Below are positions 43,578 through 51,750 of a stretch of 64,000 bases of DNA, in pieces; the stretch's first letter is position 1, and the number at the start of each line of letters is the position of its first letter. The DNA is from Blautia sp. (GTDB taxonomy: Bacteria; Bacillota; Clostridia; Lachnospirales; Lachnospiraceae). The position numbers were made by a program, and so were the translations under genes. The DNA lies in contig JARIAR010000031.1 in assembly GCA_029257805.1 (NCBI GenBank), positions 1-64,000 on the forward strand, read 5' to 3'. Below the pieces are notes generated by a model that was given only the letters and a program-made list of their open reading frames with translations, searched no databases and was not told the origin of the DNA.

Positions 43578-44531
43578 ATGAGCAGCAAAATTACGATTAT
43601 TGGAGCCGGAAGTGTAGGAGCAACAATCGCATATACTTTATCCCATGCAGATATTGCTTCAGAAATTGTGTTGATTGATATCAACAGGGAAAAAGTAGAA
43701 GGTGAAGTTATGGATATTGTGCAGGGAACCTGTTTCCGGGATCCAATTTCCATTACAGCAGGAGACTACAAAGATGCAAAAGATTCAGACATTGTAATTA
43801 TTACATCCGGCATTGCCCGTAAACCAGGACAGACAAGAATCGAGTTGACCCAGACAAATGTAAATATTTTAAAAGCTATTACACCGGAAATTGTAAAAGC
43901 TGCACCAGATGCACTTTATATTATGGTAAGTAATCCGGTAGATGTAATGACTTATGTGTTTACAAAGATTTCCGGTCTTCCAGAAAAACAGATTATTGGT
44001 TCCGGTACCATTTTGGATTCCGCAAGATTACGCTGTGGTCTTTCCGAACATTTTAAAGTTGCTCAGAAAAATATTCATGCCTATGTATTTGGGGAGCATG
44101 GAGATACTTCTTTTATTCCGTGGACAGGAGCATATATTTCCGGTGTTAATGTGGATGAGTTTTATGATACAATGCACAACCTTGGAAAGGATGTAGAAAA
44201 GCTGGATAAAGAGGGAATGTTGGAATACGTTCAGAAATCCGGAGGGAAGATTATTGCTAATAAAGGGGCAACTTTCTATGCAGTGTCAACAGCTGTGTGC
44301 AAACTTTGCAGCATTCTTCTGTCTGCTTCTAATTCAATTACAACGGTTTCTTCCATGATGCATGGAGAGTATGGAATCGAAGACGTGTGTCTTAGTACTC
44401 TGACTCTTGTAGGGCCTGAGGGGATTGAAGGAAAAATCCCGATGAGATTGAACCAGGAAGAAATTGAAAAGCTTCGTGCAAGTGCAAAAGCATTAAGAGA
44501 TGTTATTGATCAAATTGATCTTACAGTCTGA
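43578..44531 (+). CDS. LDH-fold NAD-dependent dehydrogenase with malate-type specificity residue
   Basis: 317 residues of the lactate/malate dehydrogenase family. The NAD loop is GAGSVGATIAY, the proton relay His is in GEHGDTSF, and the Asp/Arg pair in LDSARLR. Overall it looks like an L-LDH, but the substrate-specificity position reads GIARKPGQTR, with Arg81. True LDHs have Gln there (QKPGETR) and malate dehydrogenases have Arg (ARKPGMSR). This predicts oxaloacetate/malate rather than pyruvate/lactate. As first gene of the operon with fumarase and fumarate reductase genes, malate dehydrogenase fits well. L-lactate or another 2-hydroxy acid remains possible. Confidence 0.75.
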   Translation: MSSKITIIGAGSVGATIAYTLSHADIASEIVLIDINREKVEGEVMDIVQGTCFRDPISITAGDYKDAKDSDIVIITSGIARKPGQTRIELTQTNVNILKAITPEIVKAAPDALYIMVSNPVDVMTYVFTKISGLPEKQIIGSGTILDSARLRCGLSEHFKVAQKNIHAYVFGEHGDTSFIPWTGAYISGVNVDEFYDTMHNLGKDVEKLDKEGMLEYVQKSGGKIIANKGATFYAVSTAVCKLCSILLSASNSITTVSSMMHGEYGIEDVCLSTLTLVGPEGIEGKIPMRLNQEEIEKLRASAKALRDVIDQIDLTV

Positions 44532-44567
44532 TTAAGATTTCATTACTTAAAGAAAGGACAACAGAGA

Positions 44568-45365
44568 ATGATAAAGTACAGTTATTATCCGGGGTGCACG
44601 CTTCGCACTAAGGCCAAAGAACTGGATCAGTATGCCAGATCTTCTGCATCAGCACTGGGGTTTGAACTGGAAGAAATCGAGGATTGGCAGTGCTGCGGCG
44701 GTGTCTATCCTCTGGGGACTGATGAAATTGCCACTAAACTTTCTTCCGTTCGTGCTCTTAATGAGGCGAAAGAAAAAGAACAAGATCTGATAACGCTTTG
44801 TTCTGCCTGTCATCATGTGATCAAAAGAGTAAATGATGATATGAAAAATGTAGAAGATATTCAGAGACGGGCAAATCAGTATATGGGGCTTACGGTGCCA
44901 TATAAGGGAGAGACAAATGTTCTTCACTACTTAGAGGTGCTGCGTGACAGAGTAGGATTTGATAAAATCAGGGAAAAAGTAGTTCATCCTTTTACCGGGA
45001 AAAAGATTGGAGCATATTATGGATGCCTTCTTCTCAGACCGGGAAAAATTCTTGAATTTGATGATCCGGAAAATCCTTCTATTATAGAAGAGTTTATTCG
45101 GGCTATTGGAGGAGAACCTGTGATTTATCCTTATCGAAATGAATGCTGCGGCGGCTATATTTCTTTAAAAGAAAAAGAGCTGTCTGGGAATATGTGCCAT
45201 AAGATCGTGGAAAGTGCAAAAGGTTTCGGGGCGGAAATGTTGATCACAGCCTGTCCCCTGTGTTTGTATAATTTAAATAAAAGCAATGGAGAAAAATTAC
45301 CTGTTTATTATTTTACAGAACTTCTTGCAGAAGCGCTGGGCGTGAAGGAGGTGTCGGAAAAATGA
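44568..45365 (+). CDS. hdrB: Heterodisulfide reductase subunit B-like protein (HdrB)
   Basis: 265 residues with two CCG domains: the first has YYPGCTLRTKAKELD and WQCCGG, the second GCLLLRP, NECCGGY and TACPLCLYNLN. In HdrB these cysteines bind two non-cubane [4Fe-4S] clusters that reduce disulfides. It is cytosolic and forms HdrABC with the next two genes. In methanogen thiol:fumarate reductase an HdrB-like domain is fused to the Fe-S subunit; here it is a separate gene in the same operon as the fumarate reductase subunits. AAAGGA precedes the ATG. Confidence 0.88.
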   Translation: MIKYSYYPGCTLRTKAKELDQYARSSASALGFELEEIEDWQCCGGVYPLGTDEIATKLSSVRALNEAKEKEQDLITLCSACHHVIKRVNDDMKNVEDIQRRANQYMGLTVPYKGETNVLHYLEVLRDRVGFDKIREKVVHPFTGKKIGAYYGCLLLRPGKILEFDDPENPSIIEEFIRAIGGEPVIYPYRNECCGGYISLKEKELSGNMCHKIVESAKGFGAEMLITACPLCLYNLNKSNGEKLPVYYFTELLAEALGVKEVSEK

Positions 45366-45751
45366 ATACCTCAAAAAAACAGGCGGAAATGATCAGGGAA
45401 ATTAGTGGTACGAATCCTTTGAAATGTATGAAATGTGGAAAGTGTTCGGCTTCCTGTCCTTCTTTTTCCGAGATGGATATTAAACCACATCAGTTTGTGT
45501 CTTATGTGGTAAATGAAGATATTGATGCTCTGGTAAATTCCAAATCTCTTTGGAAGTGCCTTTCCTGTTTTGCCTGCGTAGAACGATGTCCGCGTGATGT
45601 AAAGCCGGGAAAACTTATTGATGCTGCAAGACAGCTTGTGGTAAGGCAGAAAGGACAGGATTATCTGTCCCCAAATGAGATTCCGGAACTTCTTGATCCG
45701 GATCTTCCGCAGCAGCTTTTAGTCAGTGCATTCAGAAGATATAGGAGGTAA
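45362..45751 (+). CDS. hdrC: Heterodisulfide reductase subunit C-like protein (HdrC)
   Basis: 129 residues with two [4Fe-4S] motifs: CMKCGKCSASCP and CLSCFACVERCP. It should wire HdrA to HdrB. Its ATG overlaps the hdrB stop by four bases, showing translational coupling. Confidence 0.9.
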   Translation: MNTSKKQAEMIREISGTNPLKCMKCGKCSASCPSFSEMDIKPHQFVSYVVNEDIDALVNSKSLWKCLSCFACVERCPRDVKPGKLIDAARQLVVRQKGQDYLSPNEIPELLDPDLPQQLLVSAFRRYRR

Positions 45752-45756
45752 ACCTG

Positions 45757-47745
45757 GTGCAGAGAATAGGTGTATTTGTCTGTCATTGCGGAAGTAATAT
45801 TGCTGCAACGGTAGATGTAAAAAAAGTAGCAGAAATGGCTTTGCTGGAGCCTGGTGTTGTCCATGCAGAAGATTATCCATATATGTGTTCAGAAGCAGGA
45901 CAGGCAAAAATTGCAGAGGCTATTAAAGAGAAAAAACTTACAGGAATTGTAGTATGTTCCTGTTCTCCGCGTATGCATGAGGCAACTTTCCGAAAAGCAG
46001 CGGAAAGAGCGGGGTTAAATCCATACATGGTGGAAATTGCCAACATTCGTGAACATTGTTCATGGATTCACAAGGATATGGAAGAGGCAACAAAAAAGGC
46101 CGTGATACTTGCACGGGCAGCCATTGCAAAAGTAAATCTGAATGCTCCTTTGAAACCGGGAGAAAGCCGGGTTACGAAAAGAGCCCTGGTAATTGGAGGC
46201 GGTATTGCGGGAATTCAGACAGCCCTGGATATAGCAGATGCAGGATATGAAGTGGATATTGTAGAAAAGACTCCAAGTATTGGGGGAAGAATGTCCCAGT
46301 TGGATAAAACCTTCCCTACTCTGGACTGCTCAGCCTGTATTTTGACACCAAAGATGGTAGAAGCGGCAGCTCATGAAAAGATAAATATTTATACATATAG
46401 TGAAGTGGAAAAAGTAACAGGATTTGTAGGGGATTTTACAGTAGATATCCGAAAAAAAGCCAGAAGTGTAAACATGGATAAATGTACAGGATGTGGCATT
46501 TGTCAGGAAAAATGTCCATCTAAGAAGATTCCTAGTGAATTTAACAGAGGACTTGGAAACAGAACGGCTATTTATACGCCGTTTGCACAGGCAATCCCCA
46601 ATGTACCTGTTATTGACAGAGAACACTGTATTAAATTCAAAACGGGAAAATGCGGAGTGTGTGCCAAAGTATGTCAGGCAGGCGCTATAGAGTATGACCA
46701 GCAGGATGAGATTGTTACGCAGAAATATGGTGCGATCGTGGTCGCTACTGGTTTTGATATGATTAAACTGGATAAATATGATGAATATGCATATAGCCAG
46801 AGTAAAGATGTAATCACTTCCCTGGAACTGGAACGTATTATGAATGCGGCAGGCCCTACCAAAGGTCATCTTGAGCGTCTTTCTGATGGGAAAGCACCAA
46901 AAGAAATGGTCTTTATCCAGTGTGTAGGAAGCCGTTGTGCGGATGACAGAGGAAAAAGTTACTGTTCCAAGATCTGCTGTATGTATACGGCAAAACATGC
47001 AATGTTAATTCGTGATAAGTATCCGGATGTGAATGTAACGGTATTTTATATAGATGTGCGTACTCCCGGTAAAAACTTTGACGAGTTTTACAGAAGAGCA
47101 GTGGAACAGTATGGAGTAAATTATGTAAAAGGTCAGGTAGGTAAGGTAATTCCTCAGCCGGACGGAAAACTGCTTGTGCAGGGAGTGGATCTTCTTGATA
47201 ATAAGCAGATACTAAAAGAAGCAGATATGGTAGTTCTTGCAGCTGCAATTGAGCCGGAAGCAGATGTACGGCGTATTGCAACGATGCTTACGGCAAGTAT
47301 TGATACAAATAATTTTCTTACAGAAGCCCATGCGAAACTTCGCCCTGTGGAATCACCTACAGCGGGCATTTTCCTTTCTGGTGTATGTCAGGGACCGAAG
47401 GATATTCCGGAGACAGTTGCACAGGCAGGTGCAGCAGCAGTAAAAGCAATTGGACTGCTTGCGAAGGATAAACTGATGACCAATCCATGTACTGCAAAAT
47501 CAGATGAACTTCTTTGTAATGGCTGTTCTACATGTGCGAATGTTTGCCCATATGGTGCCATTACATATGAAGAAAAAGAAGTGAATGATCATGGAATCCG
47601 TGAAATGCGCCGCATTGCTGTTGTAAATGATGCGCTTTGCCAGGGATGCGGAGCCTGCACAGTTACCTGTCCGTCTGGTGCCATGGATCTGCAGGGATTT
47701 TCAAATAGACAGATTATAGCGGAGGTGGATGCAATATGTCGATAG
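45757..47745 (+). CDS. hdrA: Heterodisulfide reductase subunit A-like flavoprotein (HdrA)
   Basis: 662 residues, the full length of HdrA, the flavin-bifurcating subunit. The order is an N-terminal domain with CHCGSNI and CSCSPRMHE, an FAD Rossmann loop (VIGGGIAGIQTALDIADAGY, about residue 145), the cluster-binding CSACILTPK region, a 4Fe-4S motif CTGCGICQEKCPSK with a following CGVCAKVC, and a C-terminal two-cluster ferredoxin domain (CNGCSTCANVCP, CQGCGACTVTCP) that faces ferredoxin. GTG 45757 is the start: AGGAGGT lies seven bases upstream. It lacks the fused extra modules seen in some HdrA types. Confidence 0.9.
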   Translation: MQRIGVFVCHCGSNIAATVDVKKVAEMALLEPGVVHAEDYPYMCSEAGQAKIAEAIKEKKLTGIVVCSCSPRMHEATFRKAAERAGLNPYMVEIANIREHCSWIHKDMEEATKKAVILARAAIAKVNLNAPLKPGESRVTKRALVIGGGIAGIQTALDIADAGYEVDIVEKTPSIGGRMSQLDKTFPTLDCSACILTPKMVEAAAHEKINIYTYSEVEKVTGFVGDFTVDIRKKARSVNMDKCTGCGICQEKCPSKKIPSEFNRGLGNRTAIYTPFAQAIPNVPVIDREHCIKFKTGKCGVCAKVCQAGAIEYDQQDEIVTQKYGAIVVATGFDMIKLDKYDEYAYSQSKDVITSLELERIMNAAGPTKGHLERLSDGKAPKEMVFIQCVGSRCADDRGKSYCSKICCMYTAKHAMLIRDKYPDVNVTVFYIDVRTPGKNFDEFYRRAVEQYGVNYVKGQVGKVIPQPDGKLLVQGVDLLDNKQILKEADMVVLAAAIEPEADVRRIATMLTASIDTNNFLTEAHAKLRPVESPTAGIFLSGVCQGPKDIPETVAQAGAAAVKAIGLLAKDKLMTNPCTAKSDELLCNGCSTCANVCPYGAITYEEKEVNDHGIREMRRIAVVNDALCQGCGACTVTCPSGAMDLQGFSNRQIIAEVDAICR

Positions 47746-48179
47746 AAGCAAAAGAAGAGTTCAGACCGAAAATCGTGGCGTTTTGCTGTAACTGGTGCAG
47801 TTATGCCGGAGCAGATCTGGCAGGAAGCAGCCGTCTTACCTATCCGGCGGATGTAAAAATCATCCGGGTACCGTGTTCCTGTCGTGTAAATCCTATGTTC
47901 ATTTTAAGAGCCTTTGAAAAAGGTGCAGATGGGGTTATTATGTGTGGCTGTCATCCAGGTGATTGTCACTATAGTACAGGAAATTATTATGCAAGAAGAC
48001 GTATGACGCTTTTGTTCTCCATGCTTGATTATATTGGTGTGGAAAATGGACGTACAAGAGTAGAGTGGGTATCTGCCGCAGAGGGTGTAAAGTTTTCTAC
48101 AACGATGAATGAGTTTGTGGAAAAAATATATTCTCTTGGCGAGAATGTCAGACTGGAGGATTTAAGATGCAGGAAATAA
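47736..48179 (+). CDS. flxD: MvhD/FlxD-like iron-sulfur adaptor subunit
   Basis: 147 residues. Cysteines in CCNWCSYAGAD, VPCSCR and CGCHPGDCHYSTGN match MvhD, the [2Fe-2S] protein that links HdrA to its electron donor (hydrogenase in methanogens, the Flx NADH module in Desulfovibrio). It starts inside the 3' end of hdrA (10-base overlap) and overlaps the next gene by 13 bases. No hydrogenase gene is in the operon, and a FlxA-like gene lies downstream, so NAD(P)H is the expected donor. Confidence 0.87.
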   Translation: MSIEAKEEFRPKIVAFCCNWCSYAGADLAGSSRLTYPADVKIIRVPCSCRVNPMFILRAFEKGADGVIMCGCHPGDCHYSTGNYYARRRMTLLFSMLDYIGVENGRTRVEWVSAAEGVKFSTTMNEFVEKIYSLGENVRLEDLRCRK

Positions 48180-49129
48180 TCAATCGGGCAAAAGAACTTC
48201 TGGCATCAGGAGAAGTGGCACGGGTTCTGGGCTGGAAAGCGGGCGATCTGCCATATAATCCGGAGCCTGCATTTTTTGAGAAAGAAGAAGAACTGGAACA
48301 TTTTGTGTACAATGGCTTTTGCGGGGCAAATTTAAGTAAATATATGATTGCTGCATCCAAAATGGACGGAAAAACAATGGTATGTCTTAAACCATGTGAT
48401 ACATATAGTTTTAATCAGCTGATTAAGGAACACCGTGTAGACAGGGAAAAAGCATATATTGTAGGAGTTGGATGTAAAGGAAAACTTGATATTGAAAAAA
48501 TCCGAAAAATGGGGATCAAAGGAATCGAAAGCATTCAGGGAGCCGGTATGGACGATGCGTGTGAAACATTGACGATTCAGACTATTTATGGAGAGAAGAC
48601 CTGCACATATGCAGACGCACTGTTAGAACGATGCCATGTATGCAAAGGAAAAGAACATAAGATTTATGATGAGATCATAGGAGAGTCACGCGATACAAAA
48701 GATGCAGATCGTTTTGCTGAAGTAGAGAAGATCGAGGCGATGAGTCCGGAAGAAAAATTTGCATTTTTTCAGAAGGAATTAAGTAAATGTATCCGCTGTA
48801 ATGCATGCAGAAATGTCTGTCCTGCATGTTCCTGCCGAAAATGTGTATTTGACAGCACAAAATTTGACAGTGCCCAGAAAGCAAATGCGGATTCCTTTGA
48901 GGAAAAAATGTTTCATATTATTCGTGCCTTTCATGTTGCCGGAAGATGTACAGATTGCGGTGAATGCAGCAGAGTGTGTCCGCAGGGAATTCCCCTTCAT
49001 CTTTTTAACCGTAAATTTATTAAAGATATTGACGCACTTTATGGAGAGTATCAGGCGGGAGAAGATACAGATTCCAAAGGGCCGCTGACCAGCTTTACCT
49101 TTGATGATGCAGAGCCTGGCAGCGTATGA
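48167..49129 (+). CDS. FlxB-like iron-sulfur protein
   Basis: 320 residues. The N-terminal half resembles F420-reducing hydrogenase beta-type or related Fe-S proteins (CLKPCDTYSFNQLI; GVGCKGKLD; CHVCKGKEH). The C-terminal part carries two [4Fe-4S] sites, CIRCNACRNVCPACSC and CTDCGECSRVCPQG. It is probably an electron wire between the NADH:flavin module and MvhD/HdrA. I assign it to the FlxB/FlxC role by position and motif content, not by a specific signature. Confidence 0.72.
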   Translation: MQEIINRAKELLASGEVARVLGWKAGDLPYNPEPAFFEKEEELEHFVYNGFCGANLSKYMIAASKMDGKTMVCLKPCDTYSFNQLIKEHRVDREKAYIVGVGCKGKLDIEKIRKMGIKGIESIQGAGMDDACETLTIQTIYGEKTCTYADALLERCHVCKGKEHKIYDEIIGESRDTKDADRFAEVEKIEAMSPEEKFAFFQKELSKCIRCNACRNVCPACSCRKCVFDSTKFDSAQKANADSFEEKMFHIIRAFHVAGRCTDCGECSRVCPQGIPLHLFNRKFIKDIDALYGEYQAGEDTDSKGPLTSFTFDDAEPGSV

Positions 49130-49144
49130 GAAAGGGGATAAGGT

Positions 49145-50188
49145 ATGTATAAGATTGCAAAAGAAAATCTTCCGGCATTGTTTCGACTGATTGCAGGAGA
49201 ACAGGAATTATATTTGCCGGTGAGAATAAATGGGCAGGTTAATTTTGCGGCATGGAAAGAAGATGCAGAGGTAGATCTGGATACTTTAAAAACGGTAAAA
49301 TCGCCGAAAGATGCCTTTTTCCCTCAAAGTGAGAACTTATATACCTGTGTACGGGAAGGGAAAAAGATTAAAGTAGAACCTCAAACTTTAAAAGAACAGG
49401 ATTTTGTTGTGTTTGGAATGAAAGCCTGTGATGTAAAAGGGATAGAAGTTCTGGATAGGGTTTTTCTGGCAGATCCTGTTGACAGTTTTTATGCAGCAAG
49501 AAGAGATCACGGGACAATCGTTGCTATGGCCTGTCATGAACCGGAAGAAACATGTTTTTGTACAGTTTTTGGTGTTGATTGTGCAGAACCTGCGGCAGAT
49601 GTCGCAACATGGATGCTGGATGGAGAACTGTACTGGAAGCCTCTGACTTTAAAAGGGGAAAAACTTACGGAATTGGTGAAATCTCTTTTGAATTCTGCAG
49701 ATGAAAAAGATGAGAGCAATGTGGAAGAAGAAAAAGAAACGATCAGAGCAATCGTAGAGAAGCTTCCGTATTCAACCCTTTCTCTTGAGGGATGGAATGG
49801 AGATGCATTAAAAGAAAAATTTGACTCCGCTCTTTGGGAGGAATTGTATAAACCCTGTCTGGCCTGTGGAACCTGCACGTTTGTATGCCCTACATGTCAG
49901 TGCTATGATATTAAAGATTATGATACAGGAAATGGAGTGCAGAGATATCGCTGCTGGGATTCCTGTATGTATTCCGATTTTACCATGATGGCTCATGGAA
50001 ACAATCGTACAAGTCAGATGCAGAGATTCCGCCAGCGTTTTATGCATAAACTGGTGTATTTCCCTGCAAATAATGACGGAATGTATTCCTGTGTCGGTTG
50101 CGGCAGATGCGTAGAGAAATGTCCGTCAGCTTTGAATATTGTAAAAGTGATCAAATCTTTTCAGGATCAGGGAGGTGACAAGAAATGA
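49145..50188 (+). CDS. FlxC/AsrA-like 4Fe-4S dicluster protein
   Basis: 347 residues. A helical N-terminal domain (LYLPVRINGQVNFAAW) with CHEPEETCFC in its middle is followed by two cluster motifs near the end, CLACGTCTFVCPTCQC and CVGCGRCVEKCPSA. This layout is typical of sulfite reductase subunit A (AsrA), sulfhydrogenase beta and FlxC. With the FlxA-like protein, whose start overlaps its stop by four bases, it should form the NAD(P)H-oxidising arm of the complex. Confidence 0.78.
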   Translation: MYKIAKENLPALFRLIAGEQELYLPVRINGQVNFAAWKEDAEVDLDTLKTVKSPKDAFFPQSENLYTCVREGKKIKVEPQTLKEQDFVVFGMKACDVKGIEVLDRVFLADPVDSFYAARRDHGTIVAMACHEPEETCFCTVFGVDCAEPAADVATWMLDGELYWKPLTLKGEKLTELVKSLLNSADEKDESNVEEEKETIRAIVEKLPYSTLSLEGWNGDALKEKFDSALWEELYKPCLACGTCTFVCPTCQCYDIKDYDTGNGVQRYRCWDSCMYSDFTMMAHGNNRTSQMQRFRQRFMHKLVYFPANNDGMYSCVGCGRCVEKCPSALNIVKVIKSFQDQGGDKK

Positions 50189-51039
50189 GTGAATGCACAT
50201 GTCATAAAAATTATACATTGGATACATTGATTCCGAAGGTGGGAGTTATTACAGATATTAGAGAAGAGACACCGGATGTGAAAACGTTCCGTGTGAACGC
50301 TCCGGAAGGTGGAAAGCTTTTTGATCATATGCCAGGGCAGTGTGCGATGCTTTGCGTTCCTGGAATCAGTGAAGGAATGTTTTCTATCACCTCTTCTCCT
50401 ACAAATACAGAATATCAGGAGTTCAGTATAAAAAAGTGTGGAATACTTACCGATTATCTGCACAGCCTTCAGGTGGGAGATGAAATTACAGTACGTGGTC
50501 CGTATGGAAATCATTTTCCGGTAGAAACAGAACTGAAAGGGAAGAATCTTCTTTTTGTTGCGGGAGGAATCGGACTTGCACCTCTCCGTTCAGTAATTAA
50601 TTATGTGCTGGATAATCGGGAAAACTACGGAACGGTAGATATTCTTTATGGTTCTCGTTCGGCAGATGATCTGGTACAGCTGAAAGAAATCCAGGAAGTA
50701 TGGATGAAAACAGAAGGGGTAAATGTATATCTTACCATTGACCGTGAGCAGGAAGGATGGGACGGACATGTAGGGTTTGTTCCAAATTATCTGAAGGAAA
50801 TCGGTTTTGATACAGATAAAACAGCCCTTGTATGCGGACCGCCTATTATGATCAAGTTCGTACTTGCCGGTTTAAAGGAAATGGGATTTGAAAATGAACA
50901 GGTTTATACCACGCTGGAACTTCGTATGAAATGTGGTGTGGGAAAATGCGGACGCTGTAATATAGGATCAAAATATGTTTGCAAAGACGGACCTGTATTT
51001 CGTTTTGATGAAATTGACGAATTGCCTAATGAATATTAA
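50185..51039 (+). CDS. flxA: FlxA/AsrB-like FAD- and NAD(P)-binding electron-transfer subunit
   Basis: 284 residues of the ferredoxin-NADP reductase superfamily. It has an N-terminal beta barrel with the FAD site (FSITSSPTN), an NAD(P) Rossmann domain (FVAGGIGLAPLRSVINY; VDILYGSRSADDL; CGPPIMIKFV) and a C-terminal [2Fe-2S] motif CGVGKCGRCNIG with a following Cys. Such subunits (PyrK, AsrB, FlxA) take hydride from NAD(P)H and pass electrons to Fe-S partners. Translational coupling to the upstream gene supports a tight complex. Confidence 0.85.
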   Translation: MSECTCHKNYTLDTLIPKVGVITDIREETPDVKTFRVNAPEGGKLFDHMPGQCAMLCVPGISEGMFSITSSPTNTEYQEFSIKKCGILTDYLHSLQVGDEITVRGPYGNHFPVETELKGKNLLFVAGGIGLAPLRSVINYVLDNRENYGTVDILYGSRSADDLVQLKEIQEVWMKTEGVNVYLTIDREQEGWDGHVGFVPNYLKEIGFDTDKTALVCGPPIMIKFVLAGLKEMGFENEQVYTTLELRMKCGVGKCGRCNIGSKYVCKDGPVFRFDEIDELPNEY

Positions 51040-51063
51040 TTGAGAAAGGACTGGTATTTTACG

Positions 51064-51738
51064 ATGGATAAAATGGTGAATGTATTCTTTTTCGGTAAGA
51101 AATACAGTGTGCCTGCAGATCTTACAATTATGACGGCAATGGAATATGCCGGATATACTTTGAAAAGAGGATGTGGCTGCCGCCATGGTTTTTGCGGCGC
51201 CTGTGCTACGATTTATAGAATTAAGGGAAAAAATGAATTGAAAACATGTCTCGCCTGTCAGACACAGGTAGAAGAAGGAATGTATGTAGCAAGCATTCCG
51301 TTTTTTCCCACAGATAAAAGAAAATATGATATAGAAGAGATTAAGCCTGATCATCAGATCATGATGGAACTCTATCCGGAAATCTATAGCTGCATAGGAT
51401 GTAATGCCTGTACAAAAGCCTGTACACAGGATTTGAATGTAATGCAGTATATCGCATATGCACAGAGAGGGGAACTGGAAAAATGTGCAGAAGAATCGTT
51501 TGACTGTGTTGGCTGCGGATGCTGTTCCGTAAGATGTCCGGCTGGAATTTCTCATCCAATGGTAGGACTTCTTGCAAGACGTCTTACAGGTAAATATATT
51601 GCTCCGGAATCAAAGCATCTGAAAAACAGAGTGGAAGAAATCCATGAAGGTGCCTATGATGAACTGATTGAGCAGATCATGCAGAAACCAATCACAGAAA
51701 TGCAGGAACTTTATAATACAAGAGACATTGAGAAATAA
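51064..51738 (+). CDS. Fumarate reductase iron-sulfur subunit (TfrB/FrdB-like)
   Basis: 224 residues from ATG 51064 (AAAGGA 13 bases upstream; a TTG at 51040 directly after the previous stop is less likely). The N-terminal domain holds a [2Fe-2S] pattern, GCGCRHGFCGACATIY and TCLAC. The C-terminal domain holds two clusters, CIGCNACTKACTQ and CVGCGCCSVRCPAG. This is the FrdB/SdhB order, but without the CCG domain fused in methanogen TfrB. No membrane anchor gene follows, so the reductase is probably cytosolic. Confidence 0.82.
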   Translation: MDKMVNVFFFGKKYSVPADLTIMTAMEYAGYTLKRGCGCRHGFCGACATIYRIKGKNELKTCLACQTQVEEGMYVASIPFFPTDKRKYDIEEIKPDHQIMMELYPEIYSCIGCNACTKACTQDLNVMQYIAYAQRGELEKCAEESFDCVGCGCCSVRCPAGISHPMVGLLARRLTGKYIAPESKHLKNRVEEIHEGAYDELIEQIMQKPITEMQELYNTRDIEK

Positions 51739-51750
51739 GGAGGACAACCT

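Noticed and set aside
43578-44531. Plain L-lactate dehydrogenase annotation
   Set aside because: The specificity loop has Arg rather than Gln and the gene leads a malate/fumarate operon. Kept as a less likely alternative only.
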